Shown here piece after piece: positions 16,925 through 25,130 of a stretch of 64,000 nucleotides of DNA (the stretch's first letter is position 1; the number at the start of each line of letters is the position of its first letter). Made by a program: the position numbers and the translations under genes. A model generated the notes under the pieces. That model was not told where the DNA came from. It worked only from the letters and a program-made list of their open reading frames with translations, and made no database searches. The DNA is taken from NCBI RefSeq assembly GCF_015062905.1, contig NZ_SUTK01000004.1, forward strand, positions 16,200 through 80,199, read 5' to 3'. Origin of the DNA: Methanobrevibacter thaueri (GTDB lineage Archaea > Methanobacteriota > Methanobacteria > Methanobacteriales > Methanobacteriaceae).

Positions 16925-17521
16925 TTGACAATTAAAACTCTTTTAATAGAAATGAAAAACATGTCGGAGTTAATGGTGGACTTAGCTTATTCAGCAGTTT
17001 TATTCAACAGTAAAGCCGCAGCTGAAGAGGTCATTGCACTTGAAAATGAAGTTAACTCCATGAATTATGAAATCAAAAAGGAATCGCTAGTAGCGGCCAG
17101 ATCATATGAAGATGCAGAAAAATTGACTGCATTGATTGAAATTGCAGAAGCTGCAGAAAGTATAGCGAACGCAGCTAAGGATTTGGCTGATTTGGTGATA
17201 ACCGGGTTTAAACCACACCCTGTATTTAAGATGGTTATGGAAGAATCTGACAAAAGCATAGTCAGAGTTACTATTGACGATTCATCAGAACTTGCAAATA
17301 ATAGTTTAGGTGATTTATTACTGGTAAATCGTACTGGTATGCGCGTAATTGCAATCAGAAGAGGTTCATCATGGATTTATGGACCGGATAAGCATACTAC
17401 ACTTTTACCGGATGATACTTTAATTTTAAAAGGAACAGACGAAGGCGCTGATTTGCTTGAAAAATTAGCAGCAGGAACCTGTTCTTTAGAGGATATTCCA
17501 GAAGAATTAGAAGAAGACTAG
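16925..17521 (+). CDS. PhoU-like / TrkA-C domain protein, probable regulator of the adjacent MgtE transporter
   Basis: The 198-residue protein starts at a TTG preceded by AGGGGAATT. Residues 1-95 are helical with the alternating acidic pattern of PhoU-like domains (EDAEKLTALIEIAEAAESIA). Residues 105-185 look like a TrkA-C/RCK-C ligand-binding domain (NNSLGDLL, MRVIAIRRGSSWIYGPDK, LLPDDTLILKG). This pair of domains is typical of cytosolic gating or regulatory partners of ion transporters. The following gene encodes an MgtE-type transporter, so it most likely controls cation flux there; the ligand is unknown. Confidence 0.82.
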   Translation: MTIKTLLIEMKNMSELMVDLAYSAVLFNSKAAAEEVIALENEVNSMNYEIKKESLVAARSYEDAEKLTALIEIAEAAESIANAAKDLADLVITGFKPHPVFKMVMEESDKSIVRVTIDDSSELANNSLGDLLLVNRTGMRVIAIRRGSSWIYGPDKHTTLLPDDTLILKGTDEGADLLEKLAAGTCSLEDIPEELEED

Positions 17522-17554
17522 GAAGTGAAAAAATGATTATGGGTAGTGATATGT

Positions 17555-18814
17555 GTGACAGACAAACAGAAGAAGATTCGCACTCCACTATCTGTAAAAT
17601 GGTCTGATTTTTACGCAGAACATAAATCAGTTATTAAGGAAGGATTAATAGCTCTTTTTATTTGTGCTATAGGTGACCTGTGCGCAGGTCTTATTTTAGG
17701 TAAGATGACATTTTTCCTTGAGACATTTCCGGGATTGCTGGTGGTAATCCCTGGTGCTATTGGAATGAGAGGAAATATTTTCGGTTCTTTTGCATCAAGA
17801 TTGTCAACTAACCTGCACATTGGTATAATATCACCTGAATTTGAGTTTTCAGAGCAATTAAACTATAACATATACTCATCTTTTGTTTTGACAATGGTAT
17901 TGTCATTGTTTTTAGCAATCATAGCTAAGATATTATGTATTCTGCTGCATCAACCGTCCATGAGTCTAATAGATTTCATGCTAATCTGTGTGTTTGCAGG
18001 AATAATTTCAAACTTGATAATGCTTCCTATTACAATGTTCGTATCATTCAAAAGCTACGAACACGGATGGGATCCGGACAATATAACAAGTCCGATTATA
18101 GCAGCATTTGGGGATTTGCTTACACTGCCGGCTATCATTGCATCAATATTTATTCTTCAGGCAATGAACTTCAGCTTTATTTTTAAGGACGCTGTTCTTG
18201 TCATAGTATTAATTGCAGTATGCATTAGCTTTGTTTACTGTTATCGTCTTTCCTATGAGACAAATACAATTTTAAAGCAGTCTACACCTGTATTGCTTTT
18301 ATGTTCCTTTTTGGGAGGGGCAGCAGGAAGCATATTGAATTCAGCGCTTGAAACATTGCTTACAAATGCAAGCCTCTTGACCCTATTGCCACTGTTTTCA
18401 GGAGAAAGCGGAAGCTTAATAAGTATTTTGGGAGCAAGATTATCATCAGGACTACATTCAGGGCTGGTAGAACCGTTTAATAAGCCGGAAGGAGAAGCCA
18501 TTCATAATTTCATTATTAGCTTCATTTTAGCCATTATCGTGTTCCCTCTAATCGGTCTTTTGGCTGAAGGATCATCTTTCGCTTTGGGAGTTGTTGGTGT
18601 CGGATTCGATAAGATAGTTGAAATAAGCACAATGTCCGGGCTGATTTTAGTGACCATAATGGTAATTATCGTCTATTATGTTTCCATTACATCATATAGA
18701 CATAATTTGGATCCGGACAATATCGTAATTCCTATTTCAACCAGCATAACGGATTCAATTTCAAGTTTTGTCCTGATTTCAGTTTCACTGCTCCTATTGG
18801 GCGCTTTGATTTAG
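17555..18814 (+). CDS. MgtE-like divalent cation transporter, two integral domains
   Basis: A membrane protein of about 419 residues with two repeats of the MgtE/SLC41 integral domain. Each repeat carries GA.G.RGNIFGSFASRLS or its counterpart GESGSLISILGARLSSGLH, and each later has a HGWDPDN or HNLDPDNI motif. It lacks the cytosolic CBS and N-domains of bacterial MgtE, and the upstream PhoU/TrkA-C protein may take their place. Start choice: a GTG at 17546 sits inside the ribosome-site-like GGTAGTGAT, so GTG at 17555 is better. A better-placed ATG at 17533 opens a 24-codon out-of-frame ORF across this start. Magnesium is the likely cargo, by family. Confidence 0.85.
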   Translation: MTDKQKKIRTPLSVKWSDFYAEHKSVIKEGLIALFICAIGDLCAGLILGKMTFFLETFPGLLVVIPGAIGMRGNIFGSFASRLSTNLHIGIISPEFEFSEQLNYNIYSSFVLTMVLSLFLAIIAKILCILLHQPSMSLIDFMLICVFAGIISNLIMLPITMFVSFKSYEHGWDPDNITSPIIAAFGDLLTLPAIIASIFILQAMNFSFIFKDAVLVIVLIAVCISFVYCYRLSYETNTILKQSTPVLLLCSFLGGAAGSILNSALETLLTNASLLTLLPLFSGESGSLISILGARLSSGLHSGLVEPFNKPEGEAIHNFIISFILAIIVFPLIGLLAEGSSFALGVVGVGFDKIVEISTMSGLILVTIMVIIVYYVSITSYRHNLDPDNIVIPISTSITDSISSFVLISVSLLLLGALI

Positions 18815-19662
18815 TACCACGCTTTTAGAATGAGTTCACATTCATTGGTTCTGAAATAGTCATACTCCAATAGGCTCTTATCGAAGTTTTTCGGAACAGA
18901 CACAAGCAATGCCCTTGGGTGGGGCTTGTCAAGATGAACGAAGACGATTGCACTGTCATCATCATAAAACTTGAATTCATCGTTTAGATAGATTGCATCG
19001 GATATTGTAGTTTTCCAGTACTTCTCCTTCACGACTCTTGTGGTGTCTACAATGTATGACAGGTCATATTCTTCAGTGGTATCAATCAACAGATAGTAAT
19101 CCGAGCTTTTAAGATTGCCCGGAAACACCTTAAAGTAGTTGCAGCTGCACTTGTCCTGAGTGTGATGCCTATTGCATTTTCCTTCAGTTTCAAAATTTTT
19201 GATGACATAGCTCTTGTAGAAATCACATTTCACCAGTCTTGTAAGTGAAAAAACGTTTTCGCATTCACCACTTTCACCGATTTTTATACTTGAAATGCTG
19301 CTCTCCTTCGGTATCAGCTCCATTGAAGTGTGGAGTTTAGATGTGAACAATCTATCATATACAAGCTTGTCATAATCATTTCCAAGGGCTATCAGTTTGG
19401 CATACGAGACACTGTTCGGAATTATCTGACCCTCTTCATTGACGATTGCAAGGCCGGGAGTACCCTTGCCATATTCATTCCAGTTTTCAGGAACCCCCGG
19501 ATTGTTTATCAGATTGTCAATGACTTCAGATGTTAATTTTTCCATATTGTTAGTTTCCACTTCTTTTATAGCCTTTTCAGTCGAGTTTTCAATCGATGCA
19601 AGGATTGCACCGAAGATTACTAAAATTATTATTAGGATCATTCCGATTTCAATAGCTCTCAT
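18811..19662 (-). CDS. membrane-anchored extracytoplasmic protein, pilin-like N-terminus
   Basis: A protein of about 283 residues starting MRAIEIGMILIIILVIFGA, with a single hydrophobic helix next to the N-terminus and a polar domain behind it. A cluster of Cys and His (CNRHHTQDKCSCNYF, around residue 180) suggests a bound metal or disulfides. A start five codons earlier (19677, MGWWAMRAIEIG) is possible. It overlaps the preceding minus-strand gene by about 14 bases, so the two are coupled. The 3' end overlaps mgtE by four bases (TTAG). The arrangement suggests a surface or secretion-related pair; I do not recognise the family. Confidence 0.62.
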   Translation of the reverse strand: MRAIEIGMILIIILVIFGAILASIENSTEKAIKEVETNNMEKLTSEVIDNLINNPGVPENWNEYGKGTPGLAIVNEEGQIIPNSVSYAKLIALGNDYDKLVYDRLFTSKLHTSMELIPKESSISSIKIGESGECENVFSLTRLVKCDFYKSYVIKNFETEGKCNRHHTQDKCSCNYFKVFPGNLKSSDYYLLIDTTEEYDLSYIVDTTRVVKEKYWKTTISDAIYLNDEFKFYDDDSAIVFVHLDKPHPRALLVSVPKNFDKSLLEYDYFRTNECELILKAWY

Positions 19663-20602
19663 TGCCCACCAACCCATATTTCTTTCTGTGTGATGCATCC
19701 AAAATCAAGCTGTCCCAATCATCAGGATCTATCTTTTCGCCGTTATAGTGGTCTGCAAATACCACATGGTCAGAGCACGACAGCGATTCGTTTCCAAGCG
19801 GGGTATGTGTCTGGATGAAGACCTCCATACCATAATGCGGACATTTCCCCTTGCCCTCCAGTCTGCACAGATAGCAGCTTCCGTCAGCGCTTTCATGGAA
19901 GTATCCCTTATCAAGACAATCCTTCAATACTCCATGATCACCATGGTGAACGTATGGGTCATAAGGGCACCTTTTCATAGTCAACGGTGCCGTTGCCTCG
20001 ATATATGATTCCGGAGAGTCGAAATTATGCAGGAGCATATATGCAGAAAGTGCAGTCTTGTAATGAATCTTATCGTCATATGCCATCACGCCAGATGCTA
20101 TTGTCAGCTTTGCAATAGGCAATGGGTCTCTTAAACCCTCAATCGATGCGTTTCTTTCAATTATCTGTGAAAATTCATCATTGCCTTTTTTTCCATTTAA
20201 CTTTACCTTGAACAAGACTTTCCATGGCGAATCCGTAGGCTCAACCGATATGACTTCTGAAGACAAGTCAATATCATATTTCTTCTTGAATTCTTCGTTT
20301 TTATCTTCTAAAATATTGTTCAGGTTCTTTTTTATTTGGTCCTGGCTGTCTCTTACAGGCAGGCCATTGTAAACCTTTTGGGTAGCTTCAGCTATTGCAT
20401 CCCTTCCCAAAATCTCCAGATTGGCCGAATAGTCATCGATAATGTATTTGAAGTTATCATTATTCTTGGAGTCAATATTTGAATTTTGAATGAATGTTAC
20501 TGTAGTTATAACGAAAATTGAGATTAACAGAAGCGCCACAATCAAAATTGCGGTGGTGCCTACAATAATATTGCCTTTTGAGTCTGGTTTTTTTGCTTTC
20601 AT
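19649..20602 (-). CDS. membrane-anchored extracytoplasmic protein with class III-like signal region
   Basis: About 317 residues starting MKAKKPDSKGNIIVG, a short basic leader followed by a hydrophobic helix (TTAILIVALLLISIFVITTV). This resembles archaeal prepilin-type signals, with possible cleavage near SKG|N. The external part has two helical stretches, a strand-rich middle, and a Cys/His-rich region (CPYDPYVHHGDHG, then CYLCRLEGKGKCPHYG) likely to bind metal. The ATG has no ribosome site, but a TATA-like element about 26 bases upstream suggests a leaderless mRNA. It is coupled to the next gene, which shares the anchor-plus-Cys/His design. Function unknown. Confidence 0.62.
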   Translation of the reverse strand: MKAKKPDSKGNIIVGTTAILIVALLLISIFVITTVTFIQNSNIDSKNNDNFKYIIDDYSANLEILGRDAIAEATQKVYNGLPVRDSQDQIKKNLNNILEDKNEEFKKKYDIDLSSEVISVEPTDSPWKVLFKVKLNGKKGNDEFSQIIERNASIEGLRDPLPIAKLTIASGVMAYDDKIHYKTALSAYMLLHNFDSPESYIEATAPLTMKRCPYDPYVHHGDHGVLKDCLDKGYFHESADGSCYLCRLEGKGKCPHYGMEVFIQTHTPLGNESLSCSDHVVFADHYNGEKIDPDDWDSLILDASHRKKYGLVGNESY

Positions 20603-20775
20603 TTTTAAGAATTTGGCTTGAAATTTATAAATCACTTCTTGAAGTGCGACCCTGTGATTTTACACATTAATGTTAATACGATTTTGCGAAAATGTCAAAA
20701 ATAGTAATAAAAAAAATACCTATTTATATTATTTAAGATAAAGTATACATATTGAAAATTATTAGGAGGATTCAC

Positions 20776-21174
20776 ATGTCTGATACTGTAAGAACATGGC
20801 GTCATATACAACAAAGATATAATCTTATAGGCTCCAAATGTAACACCTGTGGTGAAGTTTTCTTCCCATCTCGTGTAGTTTGTCCTAATTGTAGGAGAAA
20901 AGGAGACCTCGAACCTTTCCAATTTTCTGGAAAAGGAAAAATATATACTTATTCAGTAATTAGATCAGCACCTGATGACTTCAAAAAATCAGCTCCATAT
21001 GCTGTAGCAGTCATTGAACTTGAAGAAGGTGCAAAATTAACCAGCCAACTCGTCGACTGTGATGTTGATTCACTTGAAATCGGCGATGATGTTGAAATGG
21101 TATTTAGAAGAGTTAGAGAGGATGGAGAAGACGGAGTAATCTCATATGGATACAAATTCAAAGTTATCAAATAA
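20776..21174 (+). CDS. Zn-ribbon OB-fold protein (DUF35 family)
   Basis: A 132-residue protein starting after a strong AGGAGG site. A rubredoxin-like zinc ribbon (CNTCGEVFFPSRVVCPNC) at residues about 22-40 is followed by an OB fold (GKIYTYSVIRSAP, GAKLTSQLVD). This family binds acyl-CoA and in archaea forms a complex with acetoacetyl-CoA thiolase and HMG-CoA synthase at the start of the mevalonate pathway. Those partners are not adjacent here; the gene instead overlaps a chelatase gene by 29 bases. The role is inferred from the family. Confidence 0.9.
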   Translation: MSDTVRTWRHIQQRYNLIGSKCNTCGEVFFPSRVVCPNCRRKGDLEPFQFSGKGKIYTYSVIRSAPDDFKKSAPYAVAVIELEEGAKLTSQLVDCDVDSLEIGDDVEMVFRRVREDGEDGVISYGYKFKVIK

Positions 21175-22060
21175 TACCGGTGTAATTCTCGTAAGTCACG
21201 GCAGTACCTTGCCTTACGCAGAAGAGGTATTTACAGAAATCAAAGAAAAATTTATCAAAAAAACAGGTCTTGTGGCTGAAATAGGATACATGAAAGTCTC
21301 AGAGCCTACAATTGCAGGTGCTGTAGATGTTCTAAAAGAAGAAGTGGATGATTTGGATAAAATCATTGCTCTTCCTGTATTTTTAGCTCCAGGAATTCAC
21401 ACCAATATCGATATTCCACAATTGTTAGGCTTAGAGCCGCTTGAAGTTGATCCAAGATGTCCTGACGGCAACTATCCGCCGGAACATTACCTGTCAATAG
21501 CTCCTGACGTTGATTTTGACGGTGAAATTGAACTTTTAAGTTCAATTGGACCAAGAGATGAGCTATTGGATATCATCGATAAAAGGGTTGAAGAAGCATT
21601 GGCTGAATCCGAATTGGATGACAATGCTAAAACCGGAATACTGCTTGTAACCCACGGTTCCAGACTAAACTACAACAAGGAATTTGCAACCGCATTATAC
21701 AATAAGTTCGAAAAGACCTGCGAATTGCCGTCAAGTTTCGGATTCATGGAATTATGCGGTCCAAGCATACCTGAATCAATCAATAAACTGGTTGATGAAA
21801 ACGGTTTGGAAAGACTGGTTGTCGTACCGGTATTCATTGCTCCTGGAATGCACACAACCCATGACATCCCACATATCCTAGGATTTCTGGATGACCACGA
21901 ACATGGGCATTCACACGGCCATTCCCATGGCCATGGGGACCACGACCACGTGCATGACTTGACCCCTGTCGAGTTCGATGGTGAAATATTATATCCGGAG
22001 CCTATAAAGGCAGATGACATCTTAATAGATATTTTAGCTAAAATGATTGAGGGAAAATAG
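21146..22060 (+). CDS. cbiX: two-domain CbiX/CfbA-type sirohydrochlorin chelatase with His-rich loop
   Basis: Inserts Co2+ (vitamin B12) or Ni2+ (F430) into sirohydrochlorin. The 304-residue protein contains two chelatase domains, residues about 10-150 (LVSHGSTLPYAEEV, ALPVFLAPGIHT) and 160-300 (LLVTHGSRLNYNKEF, VPVFIAPGMHT). The second carries a His/Gly/Asp-rich insertion (HGHSHGHSHGHGDHDH) that probably stores or delivers metal. Most methanogens use a single-domain homodimer, so this gene is a tandem fusion. It starts within the DUF35 gene with a GGAG site. A further single-domain chelatase follows. Which metal each serves cannot be read from sequence. Confidence 0.9.
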   Translation: MDTNSKLSNNTGVILVSHGSTLPYAEEVFTEIKEKFIKKTGLVAEIGYMKVSEPTIAGAVDVLKEEVDDLDKIIALPVFLAPGIHTNIDIPQLLGLEPLEVDPRCPDGNYPPEHYLSIAPDVDFDGEIELLSSIGPRDELLDIIDKRVEEALAESELDDNAKTGILLVTHGSRLNYNKEFATALYNKFEKTCELPSSFGFMELCGPSIPESINKLVDENGLERLVVVPVFIAPGMHTTHDIPHILGFLDDHEHGHSHGHSHGHGDHDHVHDLTPVEFDGEILYPEPIKADDILIDILAKMIEGK

Positions 22061-22147
22061 TTATTTTTCCATATATTTTTTTGAAAAATTTTTTAATCAA
22101 GATAACTTAACAGAATTTAACTTAAAATTTAATTATGGTTGATATTT

Positions 22148-22636
22148 ATGTCAGATAAGAAAACAGGAATATTATTATTATCTCACGGTTCCAGATTGGA
22201 CGATGGTGAAGAGGTAATTAAAGCTTATAAGGAAATGTATGTTGAAGAGTTTCCAGACATGCCGGTTGAATACGGGTTCATGGAAATCAGAAAACCGGGA
22301 ATTCCGGAAACAATCAAAAAATTAACTTCTGAAAACGATTTGGATAAAATCATTGTAGTGCCGGTCTTTGTAGCACACGGTCTTCACACAAAAAGGGACA
22401 TTCCGGGATTGTTAGGAATTGAGAGCGATTATGAAGGTGACGACCACGGACATCATCACCACCATCATGACCACGATGATCACGATGACCACCATCACGG
22501 ACATCATCATCACCACCATCATGACCATGACGACGAGTCGGTCGAATTCGATGGTGAAATCGTTTTAACCGATCCTTTAGGAATCGACAAAAGAATGTAT
22601 GAAATCATCAAAGACAGAGTTTCAGAACACTTATAG
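22148..22636 (+). CDS. cfbA: single-domain CbiX/CfbA chelatase with long His-rich insertion
   Basis: A 162-residue short-type sirohydrochlorin chelatase (LLLSHGSRLDDGEE at the N-terminus, VVPVFVAHGLHTKRDIPG near residue 80). Between residues about 98 and 135 lies an unusually long run dominated by His and Asp. Short chelatases act as homodimers and in methanogens supply both cobalt and nickel sirohydrochlorin; a Ni role (CfbA) is plausible because His-rich loops favour nickel. It is preceded by a separate AT-rich leader of about 85 bases and a weak GGTTGAT site. The homologous gene upstream suggests duplication with specialisation. Confidence 0.88.
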   Translation: MSDKKTGILLLSHGSRLDDGEEVIKAYKEMYVEEFPDMPVEYGFMEIRKPGIPETIKKLTSENDLDKIIVVPVFVAHGLHTKRDIPGLLGIESDYEGDDHGHHHHHHDHDDHDDHHHGHHHHHHHDHDDESVEFDGEIVLTDPLGIDKRMYEIIKDRVSEHL

Positions 22637-22699
22637 TTCTGAAATCCTTTTTCTATTTTTTCTTAAAACTTATTTAATTTAAAATTTATACTAATATTC

Positions 22700-23623
22700 A
22701 TGACATTAAAAGTCTCAGACATCGGCGAAAAGGAATTGGTCAGGAATATCATATCCCATTCCAGGGACATCACACCCGATGATACCGCAATAACTGATTT
22801 TAACAATACAAATCTTATTTCAACATGTGACATGCTGATTCAGTCAAGACACTTTCCGGGAAACATGTCCTATTTTGACATGGGATTTAAGGCAGTCACA
22901 GTCAATGTGAGCGACCTTGCGGCAATGGGAGCGGAACCGATAGGATTTCTGCTTGCAATAGCGATTCCAAAAGACATGGAATTGGAATATTTTAAGGAAA
23001 TTATACACGGAGTCCTTAATGCTTGTAGCTATTATTCAATTCCACTGATTGGCGGAGACACCAATGAGGCATCGGAAATAATAATCACCGGCACCGCATT
23101 GGGCCTGACAGATAAGCCATTGATGAAAGACACTTATCAAAAGGGCGATTTGATAGCAATTACCGGAAATATCGGTCTTGCCGCATTGGGATTTGAAATG
23201 GACACTTTTGATAATGTATATGTAAAGCATGCCTTAAAACCGGAAGCAAGGCTTAAGGAGGGTTTAATCCTGAAGGATTATGCAACTTCAGCCACTGACA
23301 TTACTGATGGGCTTGCAAGCGAGTTATATGAGATTAAAAGGGACGGTTTCGGCTTTATGATTTATGAGGACATGTTAAAGGTTTCTGATGAGTATAAAAA
23401 CCTGGCCGGCGAATTGGGCCTTGATTATCTGGATTTGATATTGCATGTCGGCGAGGATTTTGAGCTATTATTCACTATTTCCAAGGAGAATCTTGAAAAG
23501 TTGCCGATTGACTGCATTGTAATCGGTGAGGTTACCGATTCGGATGTTGTTGAACTTACCCTGGAAAACGGCTATGTTGAAAGAATAGAAAACAAAGGCT
23601 ATGAGCATTATGTTAGTGAGTAG
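22700..23623 (+). CDS. thiL: thiamine-monophosphate kinase
   Basis: ThiL phosphorylates thiamine phosphate to thiamine diphosphate. The 307-residue protein has the PurM/ThiL fold signatures: DDTAI near residue 27, STCDMLIQSRHF, VNVSDLAAMGAEPIGFLLAI, LIGGDTN and ATDITDGLASEL, with LHVGEDFELLF toward the C-terminus. All ATP-site aspartates appear present. No SD of note; the start lies close behind a TATA-like stretch. It overlaps the radical SAM gene downstream by 23 bases. Confidence 0.94.
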   Translation: MTLKVSDIGEKELVRNIISHSRDITPDDTAITDFNNTNLISTCDMLIQSRHFPGNMSYFDMGFKAVTVNVSDLAAMGAEPIGFLLAIAIPKDMELEYFKEIIHGVLNACSYYSIPLIGGDTNEASEIIITGTALGLTDKPLMKDTYQKGDLIAITGNIGLAALGFEMDTFDNVYVKHALKPEARLKEGLILKDYATSATDITDGLASELYEIKRDGFGFMIYEDMLKVSDEYKNLAGELGLDYLDLILHVGEDFELLFTISKENLEKLPIDCIVIGEVTDSDVVELTLENGYVERIENKGYEHYVSE

Positions 23624-24482
23624 CGATTTATACAAAAAGAGTTCCAAGACACAAAAGATCAGATGTGAAATCTGCGCAAACTACTGTAAGATTGCCGATG
23701 GCAGTACAGGAGTTTGCAAGCAGCATAAAAACATAAATGGCGAGTTGTTTGATGAGTCATACGGTATCGTTTCATCACTTAATCCCGATCCGGTTGAAAA
23801 AAAGCCTTTGAATCATTTTTTACCAGGGACATTTACATACTCAATCGGCGGTTTCGGGTGTAACATGACATGTCTGCATTGTCAGAACTATATGATATCA
23901 CATGAATATGACAAAAATTCAAGGGGTGTTAAAATAACACCAGAGGAGATTGTGGAAAATGCACTTAGATACAATTGCAAGTCAATTGCTTGGACCTATA
24001 ATGAACCTACGATACACTTACCTTTCTCCAAGAAAACCTCTTTGCTTGCAAGGCAAAAAGACCTGAAGGTAATCTATGTCACCAACGGCTATTTTTCAGA
24101 CAAGTCACTGAATGAGGTTTTGGGATTTGTGGACGCATTCAACATTGACCTCAAAAGCATGTCAAAGGATTTCTATAAGAAGATATGTGGTGCAGATTTG
24201 GATGTGGTCTTGGACAATATAAAAAGGGTTTATGATGAAGGCAAGCACTTGGAAATAACCAATTTAATAATCAATGGACATAATGATTCTGTCGATGAGA
24301 TTAATCAGTTATGTGATTTTGTTGCTGGTGAATTGGGAGTGGATGTGCCGCTTCATTTCTCAAGGGCATTTCCATATTATAGGATGAATGATATTTCACC
24401 GACAAGACCTGAAATCCTGTTTAAGGCTCGTGATATTGCCCATGATAAGGGCATTAAGAACGTGTATTTGGGAAATATTTAG
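23601..24482 (+). CDS. amrS: AmmeMemoRadiSam-system radical SAM enzyme
   Basis: A 293-residue radical SAM protein of the type grouped with AmmeMemoRadiSam genes and once called pyruvate-formate-lyase activating-enzyme homologues. It has an N-terminal cysteine module (CEICANYCKIADGSTGVC) and the cluster motif CNMTCLHC near residue 92, followed by the usual SAM-binding beta-barrel segments (AWTYNEPTIHL, YVTNGYFS, NIDLKSMS). Its partners, the AMMECR1-like and Memo-like proteins, are not adjacent. Substrate unknown. It starts within the end of thiL; a second ATG three codons later is also possible. Confidence 0.87.
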   Translation: MSIMLVSSDLYKKSSKTQKIRCEICANYCKIADGSTGVCKQHKNINGELFDESYGIVSSLNPDPVEKKPLNHFLPGTFTYSIGGFGCNMTCLHCQNYMISHEYDKNSRGVKITPEEIVENALRYNCKSIAWTYNEPTIHLPFSKKTSLLARQKDLKVIYVTNGYFSDKSLNEVLGFVDAFNIDLKSMSKDFYKKICGADLDVVLDNIKRVYDEGKHLEITNLIINGHNDSVDEINQLCDFVAGELGVDVPLHFSRAFPYYRMNDISPTRPEILFKARDIAHDKGIKNVYLGNI

Positions 24483-25130
24483 AGTGATGGTTGGTGGATG
24501 GTAATCCACTCTGATTATCATATCCATTTCACAAAAAGTATGTCACAAATTAAAATTCCGCTTCAACGCTTCTTTTTTTCGAAAACTCAACTTGAAAACT
24601 ATAACCTCTCATTTTGATTAATTTCAAATTTTAATCAGAAAATGCTTTTTTTAATTTCTAACTAGATTTTGCTAGAAATATATGTTGCTGCTAAAAAGAT
24701 AATGCAGTCAACAAGCATTTCCACCATCACTTCACCTCCTTTAGGAGGATAAAATTTTTGGTTGTGTATTTTATATCTGTTCCAGTGTAATATTATTATT
24801 ACTTTATATATATAAAGTATTACTATTATATAAATTATAAAATTTTAAATATTAAGAAAAATAAGTATTAAACATCGGTTTGTATGGAATTCATTTTTTG
24901 GTTCCAATTTTTAATAATTGTTAGGGTTTTAATTCAACCCTACTTTTATTAAAATGCTTTTTTTTTAAAAAAAATTGTTAAATTTTCAAATTTTAATAAT
25001 ATCTTGAAAATAGTAGTTATATAATTAATAGCTACTTTTCTAATCGAATTCTTAAGTAAAAAATAACTTAGATAAATGAATTAAGAATCTGCACTTAAAA
25101 AATTTTAAAAAAAGTAAATTAAAAGTTAGT
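24483..25130. other. 648-base non-coding gap with terminators, palindrome and possible small RNA
   Basis: Between convergent amrS and ubiD. It holds a GTGGAT/ATCCAC hairpin (24494-24509); a stem TGATTAA/TTAATCA (24615-24637) followed by a T-run, likely the amrS terminator; a 21-codon minus-strand ORF (24662-24727); a 20-base perfect palindrome (24800-24819) containing TATA-like sequence; a 7-base stem TAGGGTT/AACCCTA (24922-24942) followed by T-runs at 24958-24966; and ATTCTTAA/TTAAGAAT arms near 25049 and 25080. A short plus-strand transcript from the palindrome to the T-run at about 24966 is possible. No tRNA or rRNA is seen. Confidence 0.5.
24662..24727 (-). CDS. possible 21-residue hydrophobic peptide
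   Basis: A short ORF encoding MVEMLVDCIIFLAATYISSK plus a final Ile, a single hydrophobic helix with a basic end. The ribosome site AGGAGGTGA (24732-24740) is the best match to the anti-SD in the window, spaced 5 bases from the ATG. It is half of a hairpin CCTCCTTTAGGAGG (24735-24748) that could hide it. A TATA-like GATATAAAATAC lies about 45 bases upstream of the ATG. Size and hydrophobicity resemble small membrane-acting peptides such as type I toxins, but no homology is claimed. Confidence 0.5.
   Translation of the reverse strand: MVEMLVDCIIFLAATYISSKI

Noticed and set aside
24781..24792. TCCAGTGTAATA resembling an ORB box near 24.8 kb
   Set aside because: It lacks the central TTCAAG core and the C-rich end, so it is weaker than the 51.6 kb box and likely chance.
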